A stretch of 8,531 bases of DNA from JBFXDI01 sp050181295 (GCA_050181295.1 JBFXDI010000158.1:1-8531); one strand, 5' to 3'; positions 1-6,275 are shown, counted from the stretch's first letter. The notes: generated by a model not told the origin, from the letters alone. A program made the numbers and translations.

Positions 1-50
1 ATCTCGGAGCGGTGCCCGTCGATGCACTTCTAGAGCACCGTATTGCCCTC

Positions 51-947
51 TTAGTAGTAGGGGTAGAACCAGTCTGGAAAGCGCTGCTTCATCCCCTCGA
101 CCACCTGTCTGCGGGCCTCCGGCCCGATCCTGTCGATATCCTCGGGGTCGGCGTCGTGCGGCACGACCTCGGACATGAGCCCGAGGAAGCTCGCCTGCCA
201 GTGCTTCGTCTCGTTGATGAGGGCCTTGCCGGCGATGCCCTGGTGGCCCGTGAGCACGAAGGCGGGATCAATGCCGGAGAACTCGTGCAGGATGCTGTAC
301 CAGCTCGAGAGCGTGCGGTCGGAGAAATAGTGGTGCTGCTTGTTCTGGAGAATGTCGGCGGTGATGAGCGCCTTGTGCTCCGGGATCCAGCCCACCACCT
401 GCACCGGAGCCTCCGCCGGCCCGTATTCCTTCAGCTCCAGCGTGATCCTGTCGAAGACCAGGGTGAGCTTCCCGTCGAAGGTCAGGTCCGGATAGACGAG
501 ATCCTTGAAGTCGCTCGGCACCTCGTCGCCCCATTCCTTGCGGGTCTTGGCGACGCGCTGCGCGGATGTCGCGCGCATGTCGGCGAGCACGTTGGCGCTG
601 GTGATGAAGCGCGCCTGCGGCGCGACCTTCCGGAAGAGCATGTTGCCGAAATAGTGGTCGGGGTGGGCGTGGGTGTTTATGACGGCACAGACCTTGCCGC
701 TGGTCTTGGCCCGGATTGCGTTCCAGAGATCCTCGGCGGCGCTGTAGAAGATCTGCGTGTCGACGAGCACCACGCCCTGCTCGGTCTCGAAGAAGTAGGA
801 GGAGGTGAAGTAGGGGTCCTCGCGGCTCTGGTAGGTGTGGATGACGACATCGCCCTGAAGCGTCTGCGAGGGGTCCTCGGCCTCCTTGAGCAGCTTCTGC
901 CAGGCCGGGTTCTTCTTCCAGTGCTTCTCCTTGCGTTCTGCTGTCAT
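51..947 (-). CDS. MBL-fold metallo-hydrolase (298 aa)
   Basis: Metallo-beta-lactamase-fold hydrolase, substrate unknown. The metal motif is clear: NTHAHPDH at residues 91-98 gives His93, His95, Asp97 and His98. The strand before it (GVVLVDTQ, about 58-65) is the usual lead-in. Asp198 (in ITADIL) and His235 (in LTGHQG) fit the later metal ligands. Where most family members have a GHTPG-like loop with a third His, this protein has GPAEAP with Glu179. From memory, alkylsulfatases of the SdsA1/BDS1 type also use a Glu in an EAP motif, but those are about twice as long, with dimerisation and SCP2-like domains that are missing here. No signal peptide is seen; the N-terminus is charged and hydrophilic, suggesting a cytoplasmic enzyme. 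The ATG start is preceded by GGGAGAG at suitable spacing. It lies 163 bp behind the GrdB-like gene on the same strand, so it may have its own promoter. Fold certain, function not. Confidence 0.85.
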   Translation of the reverse strand: MTAERKEKHWKKNPAWQKLLKEAEDPSQTLQGDVVIHTYQSREDPYFTSSYFFETEQGVVLVDTQIFYSAAEDLWNAIRAKTSGKVCAVINTHAHPDHYFGNMLFRKVAPQARFITSANVLADMRATSAQRVAKTRKEWGDEVPSDFKDLVYPDLTFDGKLTLVFDRITLELKEYGPAEAPVQVVGWIPEHKALITADILQNKQHHYFSDRTLSSWYSILHEFSGIDPAFVLTGHQGIAGKALINETKHWQASFLGLMSEVVPHDADPEDIDRIGPEARRQVVEGMKQRFPDWFYPYY

Positions 948-1110
948 CTGCTGCTCTCCCGCTATCGAGTGATGACGGGAAGCCTAGGAGCGAGGGCGAG
1001 CGTCCGTCCAGAACATGCCAGCCGGCGAGCGCGCGCGTCTTGCAGCGAAAGCGCGGCAGGTCGCGTCAGGTCATTTCTTCGCGCCTTCCGATGGCTTGCG
1101 ATGATCAGAG

Positions 1111-2019
1111 CTAGCCCGCTTTGAGCTCGCGTGCGACGGCCTTGTCGGCATCGAACTTTGACTTGAGCCGGGCAAGCTCCTCCGGCGCAAGCCGTTCGGC
1201 ATTGCAGTAGTCGAGCTTCCAGTCCGGATCCTCGCTCCAGCGGAGCGGCGACTGGAAGGTGATGCGGGGTCCGGGCGCGGACTCAAGAAGCCTGAGCGCC
1301 AGCTCCAGCGTCGTTTCCTGCGAAGCCGGGTCGTGGGGCCGCCCGGCGCCGTTGCCGAGCGGGAAATCGCTGAAGAGAAAGCGCGGCGCGCCCACATGCT
1401 CCACGATGTCCTTGGCGCACCCCATGACGACTGTCGGAAGCCCCGCGGCTTCGATATGCCGGGCCGCGAGCGCGACGCTCTGATGGCAGACGGGACAGTT
1501 GGGCACGAGCACCGCCGCATCGGCCTTGTCGGCGCGAAGCGCATCGAGGAGGGCAGGGCAGTCCTCATCGAGGCTGACGCGATGGCTGCGGTTGGTGGGA
1601 AGTCCATGGAATCGAGGCGTGAGGCCGCCGATCCTTCCGGCCTCCGCCGCCTGCTTCAGTGCCGCAAGCGGGAACCATGTCGCCGGATCTTCCGCGCTCG
1701 TGTGGCGGCGGTCATAGGCGATGTGGGAGATGCGGACGTCGGGCCTGCCCTCGATGGACTGGGAGTAGACGCGGAAGAACTTGGCGGCCGCGTTATAGGG
1801 GGCGCCCGGTCCTTGGTCGCCGAGTTCAGGCCGATGAGGAGCCGCGGTCGTTACGAGCGCGACGCAACACTCGCCGAGCGGCTTCTTAAGCGGCGCGAAG
1901 GGAGCCTCGCTGTAGTGCGCCCAGAGATAGGGCGCCCCGTAGCCGAGCGCCTGGTAGTAGGCGCGGGTGCGCGCCATGTAAGGGACGGGAACGTCGTCTG
2001 CGGGAGCGAAGTCCTGCAT
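1111..2019 (-). CDS. GrdB-like reductase subunit, Cys instead of Sec (302 aa)
   Basis: Resembles the B subunit of glycine/sarcosine/betaine and D-proline reductases (GrdB/PrdB family). I base this on the layout around the active site: a strand ending VALVTT (53-58), the segment ISHIAYDRRHT (107-117), and AAVLVPNCPVCH (168-179) followed by a helix and GLPTVVMGC (193-201). In clostridial GrdB the position of Cys175 holds selenocysteine; here it is an ordinary TGC codon within Cys175-Pro-Val-Cys178, a possible redox pair. A further Cys201 and a Cys51-Cys52 pair are present. About 300 residues is shorter than clostridial GrdB (around 430). No signal peptide or membrane segment is seen. The ATG at 2019 is 16 bp after the fabI stop. 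An open frame reaches back to 2412 but lies inside fabI, so I rejected the longer start; translational coupling to fabI is likely. No GrdA, GrdC or thioredoxin partner lies in the window, so true glycine reductase activity is unlikely. Substrate unknown. Confidence 0.8.
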   Translation of the reverse strand: MQDFAPADDVPVPYMARTRAYYQALGYGAPYLWAHYSEAPFAPLKKPLGECCVALVTTAAPHRPELGDQGPGAPYNAAAKFFRVYSQSIEGRPDVRISHIAYDRRHTSAEDPATWFPLAALKQAAEAGRIGGLTPRFHGLPTNRSHRVSLDEDCPALLDALRADKADAAVLVPNCPVCHQSVALAARHIEAAGLPTVVMGCAKDIVEHVGAPRFLFSDFPLGNGAGRPHDPASQETTLELALRLLESAPGPRITFQSPLRWSEDPDWKLDYCNAERLAPEELARLKSKFDADKAVARELKAG

Positions 2020-2035
2020 AGGCCAGGTCCGTTGC

Positions 2036-2869
2036 TCAGTCGGCCTCCTCATCGACGGTCCGCATGTCCTCGGGCCGTGGCGTGGAGATGATGTTGTAGC
2101 CCGAATCGACGAAGTGCACCTCGCCGGTGACGCCGCCCGAAAGCGGCGAAAGCAGGTAGAGCGCAGCGCCCCCGATGTCGTCGAGCGTGACGGTGCGCCG
2201 GAGCGGTGAGTGGCGCTTCTGGAAGGCGTAGAGCGCGCGCGCGTCCGTGATGCCGGCGCCCGCCAGCGTGCGCATCGGCCCCGCGGAGATGGCGTTGACC
2301 CGGATGTCGCGCGACCCGAAGTCGGCGGCGAGATAGCGCACCGAGGATTCGAGCGCCGCCTTGGCGACGCCCATGACGTTGTAGTTGGGCATGACCCGCG
2401 AGGAACCGCCAAAGGTGAGGGTCACGAGCGAGCCGCCGGAGGGCATGAGCTCGGCCGCGCGCCGCGCGATGTCGGTGAAGGAGAAGCAGGAGATCGCCAT
2501 GGTGCGCAGGAAGTTCTCCCGCGTGGTGTCGGCGTAGCGCCCCTTGAGCTGCGACTTGTCGGAATAGGCGATGGCGTGCACGACGAAGTCGAGGCTGCCC
2601 CACGCCTCCTTGAGCCGCTGGAAAAGCTGATCCAGGCTCCGGTCGTCCTCGACGTCGCAGGATTCGACGATCTTCGCTCCGAGCGATCCCGCGAGCGGCC
2701 TCACCCGCCGCCCGAAGGCCTCTCCCTGATAGGTGAAGGCGAGCTCCGCGCCTTGTCCGGCGAGCGTGCGGGCGATCCCCCAGGCGATCGAATGGTCGTT
2801 CGCCACGCCCATGACGAGACCGCGCCGGCCCTGCATCAGCGCGCCGCCGGCCGCTGTACTGTCACTCAT
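2036..2869 (-). CDS. fabI: Enoyl-[acyl-carrier-protein] reductase (NADH), FabI (277 aa)
   Basis: Carries out the last step of each fatty acid elongation round, reducing trans-2-enoyl-ACP with NAD(P)H in the cytoplasm. It is a divergent short-chain dehydrogenase: the cofactor loop GVANDHSIAWGIA (residues 21-33) is the FabI signature, and the catalytic pair Tyr163-x6-Lys170 sits in PNYNVMGVAK. NAISAGPMRTLAG (192-204) forms the substrate-binding region. The second active-site Tyr of E. coli FabI (Tyr146) is Phe153 here, in LTFGGSSR, and the E. coli Gly93 position is Ala101; changes at Gly93 are known to alter triclosan or diazaborine sensitivity. Length fits the family (about 262-280). The ATG at 2869 has only a weak purine stretch (GAAGA) before it; Met12 is an alternative start but has no better site. 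It follows fabB after 107 bp containing a palindrome, and the GrdB-like gene follows after 16 bp. Confidence 0.96.
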   Translation of the reverse strand: MSDSTAAGGALMQGRRGLVMGVANDHSIAWGIARTLAGQGAELAFTYQGEAFGRRVRPLAGSLGAKIVESCDVEDDRSLDQLFQRLKEAWGSLDFVVHAIAYSDKSQLKGRYADTTRENFLRTMAISCFSFTDIARRAAELMPSGGSLVTLTFGGSSRVMPNYNVMGVAKAALESSVRYLAADFGSRDIRVNAISAGPMRTLAGAGITDARALYAFQKRHSPLRRTVTLDDIGGAALYLLSPLSGGVTGEVHFVDSGYNIISTPRPEDMRTVDEEAD

Positions 2870-2890
2870 TCTTCAGACCCCGAAGGCGCA

Positions 2891-2920
2891 TTCCGGCCGA
2901 TCTATTCTCTATGGCCGGAA
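2891..2920 (-). repeat. Perfect 8-bp inverted repeat in fabB-fabI gap
   Basis: TTCCGGCC (2891-2898) and GGCCGGAA (2913-2920) are exact inverted arms around a 14-base AT-rich centre. It sits in the 107-bp space after fabB, 21 bases before the fabI start. Neither strand has a T-run after it, so it is not a standard intrinsic terminator. It could be a protein-binding dyad, an mRNA stability or attenuation hairpin, or a remnant of a palindromic repeat. Confidence 0.6.
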
Positions 2921-2976
2921 GACGCGGCACTTGGTTCGTATTGATGGAAATTCCGAAGGAGCCCCACGCGCTCCCG

Positions 2977-4191
2977 TCATGCGTCGTAGCGTTGCAGGAC
3001 GAGGGTGCCGTTGGTGCCGCCGAAGCCGAAGCTGTTCGACATCACCACATTGATCTCGGCATTGTCGCGACGCTCCCGAACGATCGGGATGTCGGAGAAT
3101 TCCGGATCCAGCTCCTCGATGTTGGCGCTCTCGCAGATGAAGCCGTTCCGCATCATGAGGATCGAATAGATCGCCTCCTGCGCGCCGGTCGCGCCGAGCG
3201 AATGGCCGGTGAGCGACTTGGTGGCGGAGATGGCGGGGATGCTCTTGCCGAACACCTCGCGGATCGCCTCGATCTCCTTCTTGTCGCCGATCGGCGTCGA
3301 GGTGGCATGCGGATTGAGATAGTCGACCGGCTCCTTCACATGGGCGAGCGCCTGGCGCATGCAGCGCACCGCTCCCTCGCCCGAAGGCTGCACCATGTCG
3401 TAGCCGTCGGAGGTCGCGCCATAGCCCACGACCTCGCAATAGATCCTGGCGCCACGCGCCTTGGCATGCTCGAGCTCCTCCAGCACCAGCACGCCCGCGC
3501 CGCCCGCGATCACGAAGCCGTCGCGGCTCTTGTCGAAGGCGCGCGAGGCCTTCTCGGGCTCGTCGTTGAAGCCGGTGGACATGGCGCCCATGGCGTCGAA
3601 AAGCACCGACAGCGTCCAGTCGAGCTCCTCGCCGCCGCCCGCGAACATGACGTCCTGCTTGCCCCACTGGATGAGCTCGGTGGCGTTCCCGATGCAGTGC
3701 GTCGAGGTCGCGCAGGCCGACGAGATGGAATAGTTGACGCCGCGGATGCCGAAAGGCGTGGCGAGGGTTGCGGAGTTGGTGCTGGACATGGCGGCCGGCA
3801 CCACGAAGGGCCCGACCCGTTTCGGCCCCTTGTCGCGGGTGGTGTCGGCGGCGCCGACGATGGCGCGCGTCGAAGGTCCGCCCGATCCCATGATGATGCC
3901 GGTGCGCTCGCCCTTGACCTCTAGCTCCTCGAGGCCGGAATCGACGATCGCCTGCTGCATGGCGACGTAGTTCCAGGCCGCCCCGTCGCCCATGAAGCGG
4001 CGCACCCGGCGGTCGACGGTGGTGAGATCGAAGGTCGGCGCGCCGTGCACCCGGCAGCGGAAGCCCAGGCGCTCGTAGTCGTCGGCCTTCACGATGCCGG
4101 ACTTGGCCTCCCTGAGCGAGGCCATCACCTCCTGCACATTGTTGCCGATGCTCGAAACGATTCCCATGCCGGTGACGACGACGCGCCGCAT
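2977..4191 (-). CDS. fabB: Beta-ketoacyl-ACP synthase I, FabB (404 aa)
   Basis: Condenses malonyl-ACP with acyl-ACP and is the synthase that elongates the cis-3-decenoyl product of FabA, committing carbon to unsaturated fatty acids. Thiolase fold: the nucleophile is Cys160 in SSACATSTHC; the two active-site histidines are His295 (NPHATSTPIGD) and His330 (KSLTGHSLGATGA), with Lys325 in the same loop. The glycine-rich C-terminal strand SNSFGFGGTNGT (386-397) is typical. Length matches FabB (about 405) and is shorter than most FabF. The direct link to fabA and the NPHATSTPIGD form favour FabB over FabF. Start ATG at 4191 has GGAAAGGA upstream at good spacing. It lies 18 bp after fabA, so the two are surely co-transcribed. 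Confidence 0.97.
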   Translation of the reverse strand: MRRVVVTGMGIVSSIGNNVQEVMASLREAKSGIVKADDYERLGFRCRVHGAPTFDLTTVDRRVRRFMGDGAAWNYVAMQQAIVDSGLEELEVKGERTGIIMGSGGPSTRAIVGAADTTRDKGPKRVGPFVVPAAMSSTNSATLATPFGIRGVNYSISSACATSTHCIGNATELIQWGKQDVMFAGGGEELDWTLSVLFDAMGAMSTGFNDEPEKASRAFDKSRDGFVIAGGAGVLVLEELEHAKARGARIYCEVVGYGATSDGYDMVQPSGEGAVRCMRQALAHVKEPVDYLNPHATSTPIGDKKEIEAIREVFGKSIPAISATKSLTGHSLGATGAQEAIYSILMMRNGFICESANIEELDPEFSDIPIVRERRDNAEINVVMSNSFGFGGTNGTLVLQRYDA

Positions 4192-4209
4192 CTCTTCGTC
4201 CTTTCCGCG

Positions 4210-4737
4210 TCAGGCTGGTTCGGGAGCGTCGGCCTGCGAGAATAGTCCTACCCGCAGGTCGCTCGCCGCGTAGATCGGCTCGCCGTCCGCCTTGAGCAAT
4301 CCATCGGCGATGCCGAGCTTGAGCTTGCGCAGGATCACGCGCTTCAGGTCCACGACGTACTCGACCCTGCGGACCTTGGGCACCACCATGCCGCTGAACT
4401 TGACCTCTCCCACACCGAGCGCGCGACCCTTGCCCGGCGCTCCGAGCCATCCGAGAAAGAAGCCGAGAAGCTGCCAAAGCGCATCGAGCCCGAGGCAGCC
4501 CGGCATCACCGGATCGCCTTGGAAGTGGCAGGGGAAGAACCAGAGATCGGGCTTGATGTCGAGCTCGGCCCTGATCTGGCCAACGCCGCTCGGGCCACCG
4601 TTCTCGCTCACCAGCGAGATGCGGTCGAACATGAGCATCGGCGGAAGCGGCAGCTGGGCGTTGCCGGGGCCGAAGAGTTCACCTCGCCCGCAGGCGAGAA
4701 GATCGGCATAGTCGTAGCTGTCCTTGCGCTCCGCCAT
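4210..4737 (-). CDS. fabA: 3-hydroxydecanoyl-ACP dehydratase/isomerase, FabA (175 aa)
   Basis: Bifunctional hot-dog-fold enzyme that dehydrates 3-hydroxydecanoyl-ACP and isomerises trans-2- to cis-3-decenoyl-ACP, the branch point of unsaturated fatty acid synthesis. The active-site stretch FFPCHFQGDPVMPGCLGLD is intact: His71 and Asp85 match E. coli His70 and Asp84, and Val77, Gly80 and Cys81 also match. The N-terminal LPLPPMLMFDRI block (29-40) is typical. Length equals the family norm (about 172). An open frame continues upstream to 5178, but family similarity starts at the ATG at 4737, which has AAAGGA five bases before it; a longer start would overlap irr. First gene of the minus-strand fab cluster, with fabB 18 bp downstream. 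I found no convincing promoter for it in the divergent region. Confidence 0.97.
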   Translation of the reverse strand: MAERKDSYDYADLLACGRGELFGPGNAQLPLPPMLMFDRISLVSENGGPSGVGQIRAELDIKPDLWFFPCHFQGDPVMPGCLGLDALWQLLGFFLGWLGAPGKGRALGVGEVKFSGMVVPKVRRVEYVVDLKRVILRKLKLGIADGLLKADGEPIYAASDLRVGLFSQADAPEPA

Positions 4738-4943
4738 CGCGTCCTTTGTGTCGCCTCCCGTGCCGCAACCCCGCGCGCCAAGACGCGCAGGCATCGGGCA
4801 GCCGGCCACGGCCGCCGCCCGTCCCCCCGCCAGTTGCGTCTTCCTAACATAGACTTCAACCCCCTCAAAGACCTTGGGGCCTGATTGGCCGCCGAGCGAA
4901 CGGCCGAAGCGGCCGAACTCTTGCGGCGGCGCGCCGCACGACA

Positions 4944-4957
4944 CGAATTGCGAATTG
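4944..4957 (+). repeat. Tandem CGAATTG repeat over the irr -35 box
   Basis: CGAATTG occurs twice back to back (4944-4950 and 4951-4957). Each contains the self-complementary AATT, so the pair is also a near-dyad. It overlaps the proposed -35 hexamer of irr and is therefore placed where a repressor would act. Its role as an operator is inference only. Confidence 0.45.
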
Positions 4958-4976
4958 CTGCCAGAAGCAGTATATA
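4948..4976 (+). promoter_or_regulatory. Sigma-70-type promoter of irr
   Basis: TTGCGA (4948-4953) and TATATA (4971-4976) are separated by exactly 17 bases. Transcription would begin near 4983 and give a leader of about 17 bases ahead of the irr start, which fits the ribosome site at 4986-4992. TATATA is symmetric, so it could in principle serve the opposite strand too, but no -35 box is visible there. Confidence 0.6.
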
Positions 4977-4985
4977 TCGTTGCAT

Positions 4986-4992
4986 AAGAGGA
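4986..4992 (+). promoter_or_regulatory. Ribosome binding site fixing the TTG start of irr
   Basis: AAGAGGA lies seven bases before TTG at 5000. An in-frame TAA at 4985-4987 rules out any start further upstream, and no ATG exists in frame near the N-terminus. GTG codons at 5006 and 5012 are alternatives with poorer spacing. Confidence 0.6.
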
Positions 4993-4999
4993 TGTTGCG

Positions 5000-5419
5000 T
5001 TGACGGTGCCGGTGAAGAAATCGATCATCGAGCGGTTGCGAGCGGCGGGCTTGCGCCCGACGCGGCAGCGTGTTGCCCTGGCGGACCTGCTGTTCGGCTC
5101 CGGGGATCGGCATGTCACGGCCGAGACCCTGCACGAGGAGGCGGTCAAGGCGAACGTGCCGGTCTCGCTCGCCACCATCTACAACACGCTCAACCAGTTC
5201 ACCGACGCAGGGCTCCTGCGCGAGGTGGCGATCGAGGGCCAGCGGACCTATTTCGACACCAACACCTCCAACCACTTCCACTACTATCTGGAAGCAGACC
5301 GCAAGCTCATGGACATCCCGTCCAGCGAACTGAGCGTGGTGGGGCTCCCGGAGGCCCCGGAAGGCACCCGCGTGCGCCGCATCGACATCATCGTGCGGCT
5401 GGAGACGCTGCGGAGCTGA
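5000..5419 (+). CDS. irr: Iron response regulator Irr, Fur family (139 aa)
   Basis: DNA-binding regulator of iron and heme metabolism in Hyphomicrobiales and relatives. The N-terminal winged helix is highly typical of Irr: LRAAGLRPTRQRVALADLLF (13-32), DRHVTAETLHEEA (36-48), and the recognition helix VPVSLATIYNTLNQF (53-67). The dimerisation domain follows (TYFDTN at 83-88). Fur-type zinc cysteines are absent, as expected for Irr. Two features differ from Bradyrhizobium Irr as I recall it: no N-terminal Cys-Pro heme motif, since the protein begins six to seven residues before the first helix, and the triple-His heme/metal site is His92-Phe-His94 here. The start is a TTG with AAGAGGA seven bases upstream; GTG at 5006 is an alternative. 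Divergent from fabA and convergent with the SH3 protein gene, 54 bp away. In rhizobia Irr acts mainly when iron is low, being degraded or inactivated by heme; without the first motif its control may differ. Confidence 0.93.
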   Translation: MTVPVKKSIIERLRAAGLRPTRQRVALADLLFGSGDRHVTAETLHEEAVKANVPVSLATIYNTLNQFTDAGLLREVAIEGQRTYFDTNTSNHFHYYLEADRKLMDIPSSELSVVGLPEAPEGTRVRRIDIIVRLETLRS

Positions 5420-5473
5420 CCGCCGCCGCCCATTCTGGTGGTGAAAACAATCCTATAGAGAAGGCTTGCGGCC

Positions 5474-6091
5474 CTACTGCCGGATGCGCTCGCCCGGATA
5501 GACGCCCCACAGCATCGCCTGCTGCATCCAGCCGTCATAGCGGTCGACCGCGATGTGGCACCAGCTTCCGTCGCAGGATTCGACCTCGCCCATAACGCCC
5601 GCGCCGACCATGGCGACCGGACGCGCGGTGTCGCTGCCGAGGCTGCGCAGCGGAATGGACTTGCCGGCGTTCCAGGGCGCCACGAGCGCGGTCCGCCGCC
5701 CGGTGAGCAGGCTATGGTAGACCCAGCCCTCGGCCCCCTCGCTGTCACGCACGCGCCGCCAATGCTCGTATTCGGCGATGATCTCGACCGGCAGGCCCTT
5801 GCGCGTGAACACCCAGGAGAGGTCGTGGTCGCTGGAAGGGCCCCGCCTGACATTGACGCGGTCCGTCTTGAGGCTCACGAAACGGGGGAGCGGCAGGCCG
5901 CTATTGGCCTTCCCCGTCCCCTCGGGCTTCGACACCGACCCGGTCTGCTCGGCCGCCGTCAGGTCGTCCGCGTTCGCCGCGGCGCCATGATCGCCCCAGA
6001 GCGCATAGGCCACGCCCAGGGCCACGGCCAGCAGACCCACCGACAGCGCGGCGAAGCCCAGGCCGCTCTTGCGTGTGGACAAAAACCCCAT
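5474..6091 (-). CDS. Membrane-anchored bacterial SH3-domain protein (205 aa)
   Basis: Probable periplasmic protein held by an N-terminal signal anchor: charged STRKSG then a hydrophobic helix at about 10-32. A low-complexity linker (35-65) leads to two SH3-like repeats. The first, about 68-130, holds the pattern DRVNVRRGPSSDHDLSWVFTRKGLPVEII and ends in EGWVYHSLLTG; the second, about 140-198, ends in DRYDGWMQQAML. This is the SH3_4/DUF1058 type, common in alphaproteobacteria. Such domains are thought to bind peptidoglycan or cell-wall peptides; no catalytic domain is present. The start ATG at 6091 has only a weak site (GGGAT) in front. It is divergent from the dehydrogenase gene and convergent with irr. 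Its cellular role is unknown and nothing here links it to fatty acids or iron. Confidence 0.85.
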   Translation of the reverse strand: MGFLSTRKSGLGFAALSVGLLAVALGVAYALWGDHGAAANADDLTAAEQTGSVSKPEGTGKANSGLPLPRFVSLKTDRVNVRRGPSSDHDLSWVFTRKGLPVEIIAEYEHWRRVRDSEGAEGWVYHSLLTGRRTALVAPWNAGKSIPLRSLGSDTARPVAMVGAGVMGEVESCDGSWCHIAVDRYDGWMQQAMLWGVYPGERIRQ

Positions 6092-6146
6092 ATCCCGAAT
6101 CGATGCCCTCAGGAACGTTCCCGTCCGGCGACGCGTCCGTCGTCTC

Positions 6147-6163
6147 GGGCGGCCTTGCCGCCC
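6147..6163. repeat. Tight 7-bp hairpin between divergent genes
   Basis: GGGCGGC, loop CTT, GCCGCCC is a perfect stem in the 271-bp space between the SH3 protein gene and the dehydrogenase gene. It would lie in the 5' leader of the SH3 protein mRNA, about 55 bases upstream of its start. No T-run follows on either side, so it is not a clear terminator. Confidence 0.4.
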
Positions 6164-6198
6164 CGTGAAACCCTGCCACCGGATCGTCCGGGAAGCAG

Positions 6199-6227
6199 TT
6201 TACACATGCCCACCGCCAACATAAAGA
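6199..6227 (+). promoter_or_regulatory. Possible promoter of the hydroxyacid dehydrogenase
   Basis: TTTACA (6199-6204) is close to a -35 box, and CATAAA or ATAAAG (6220-6226) is a fair -10 at 15-16 bases spacing. It would give a leader of about 130 bases that includes the hairpin at 6276-6306. Spacing is slightly short, so this is tentative. Confidence 0.3.
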
Positions 6228-6275
6228 GAGCCGTTGGGGAAGCCTTCGCCGCCCGAGGTTAAGGATCTCTCAACG

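Larger units (their letters stand above)
4738..4999. promoter_or_regulatory. Divergent fabA/irr control region
   Basis: These 262 bp hold no gene I can support. They must carry the outward promoters of irr (plus) and fabA (minus). The irr side shows a good promoter (4948-4976), two tandem CGAATTG units (4944-4957), and a perfect 12-bp palindrome GCGGCGCGCCGC (4926-4937). On the fabA side only the ribosome site next to 4737 is clear. No match to the Irr ICE motif (TTAGAA/TTCTAA type) was found by eye. Confidence 0.6.

Noticed and set aside
1..33. Possible C-terminal tail of a plus-strand gene ending at TAG 31-33
   Set aside because: Only ten codons are visible and nothing is recognisable, so it cannot be supported.
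12..1124. Long plus-strand open frame opposite the MBL gene
   Set aside because: It is antisense to a gene with clear motifs and translates to Leu/Val/Gly/Arg-rich sequence typical of high-GC shadow frames.
1486..1497. A selenocysteine (TGA) codon in the GrdB-like active site
   Set aside because: The codons read TGT and TGC on the coding strand, so both residues are ordinary cysteines and no SECIS element is needed.
2020..2412. N-terminal extension of the GrdB-like gene by 131 codons
   Set aside because: It lies entirely inside fabI in another frame, with Arg/Ser/Pro-rich shadow translation; the ATG at 2019 fits the gap after fabI.
2909..4477. Long minus-strand open frame over fabB and part of fabA
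   Set aside because: Arg/His-rich shadow of FabB in another frame; FabB has all its catalytic residues in the chosen frame.
4846..4875. fabA promoter based on TATGTT on the minus strand
   Set aside because: No acceptable -35 hexamer is found at 15-18 bases.
4738..5178. N-terminal extension of fabA by about 147 codons
   Set aside because: It overlaps irr and the divergent promoter region, its sequence resembles no family, and FabA similarity and a good ribosome site begin at 4737.
5420..5473. Terminator between convergent irr and the SH3 protein gene
   Set aside because: No GC-rich stem with a following T-run could be found in these 54 bases.
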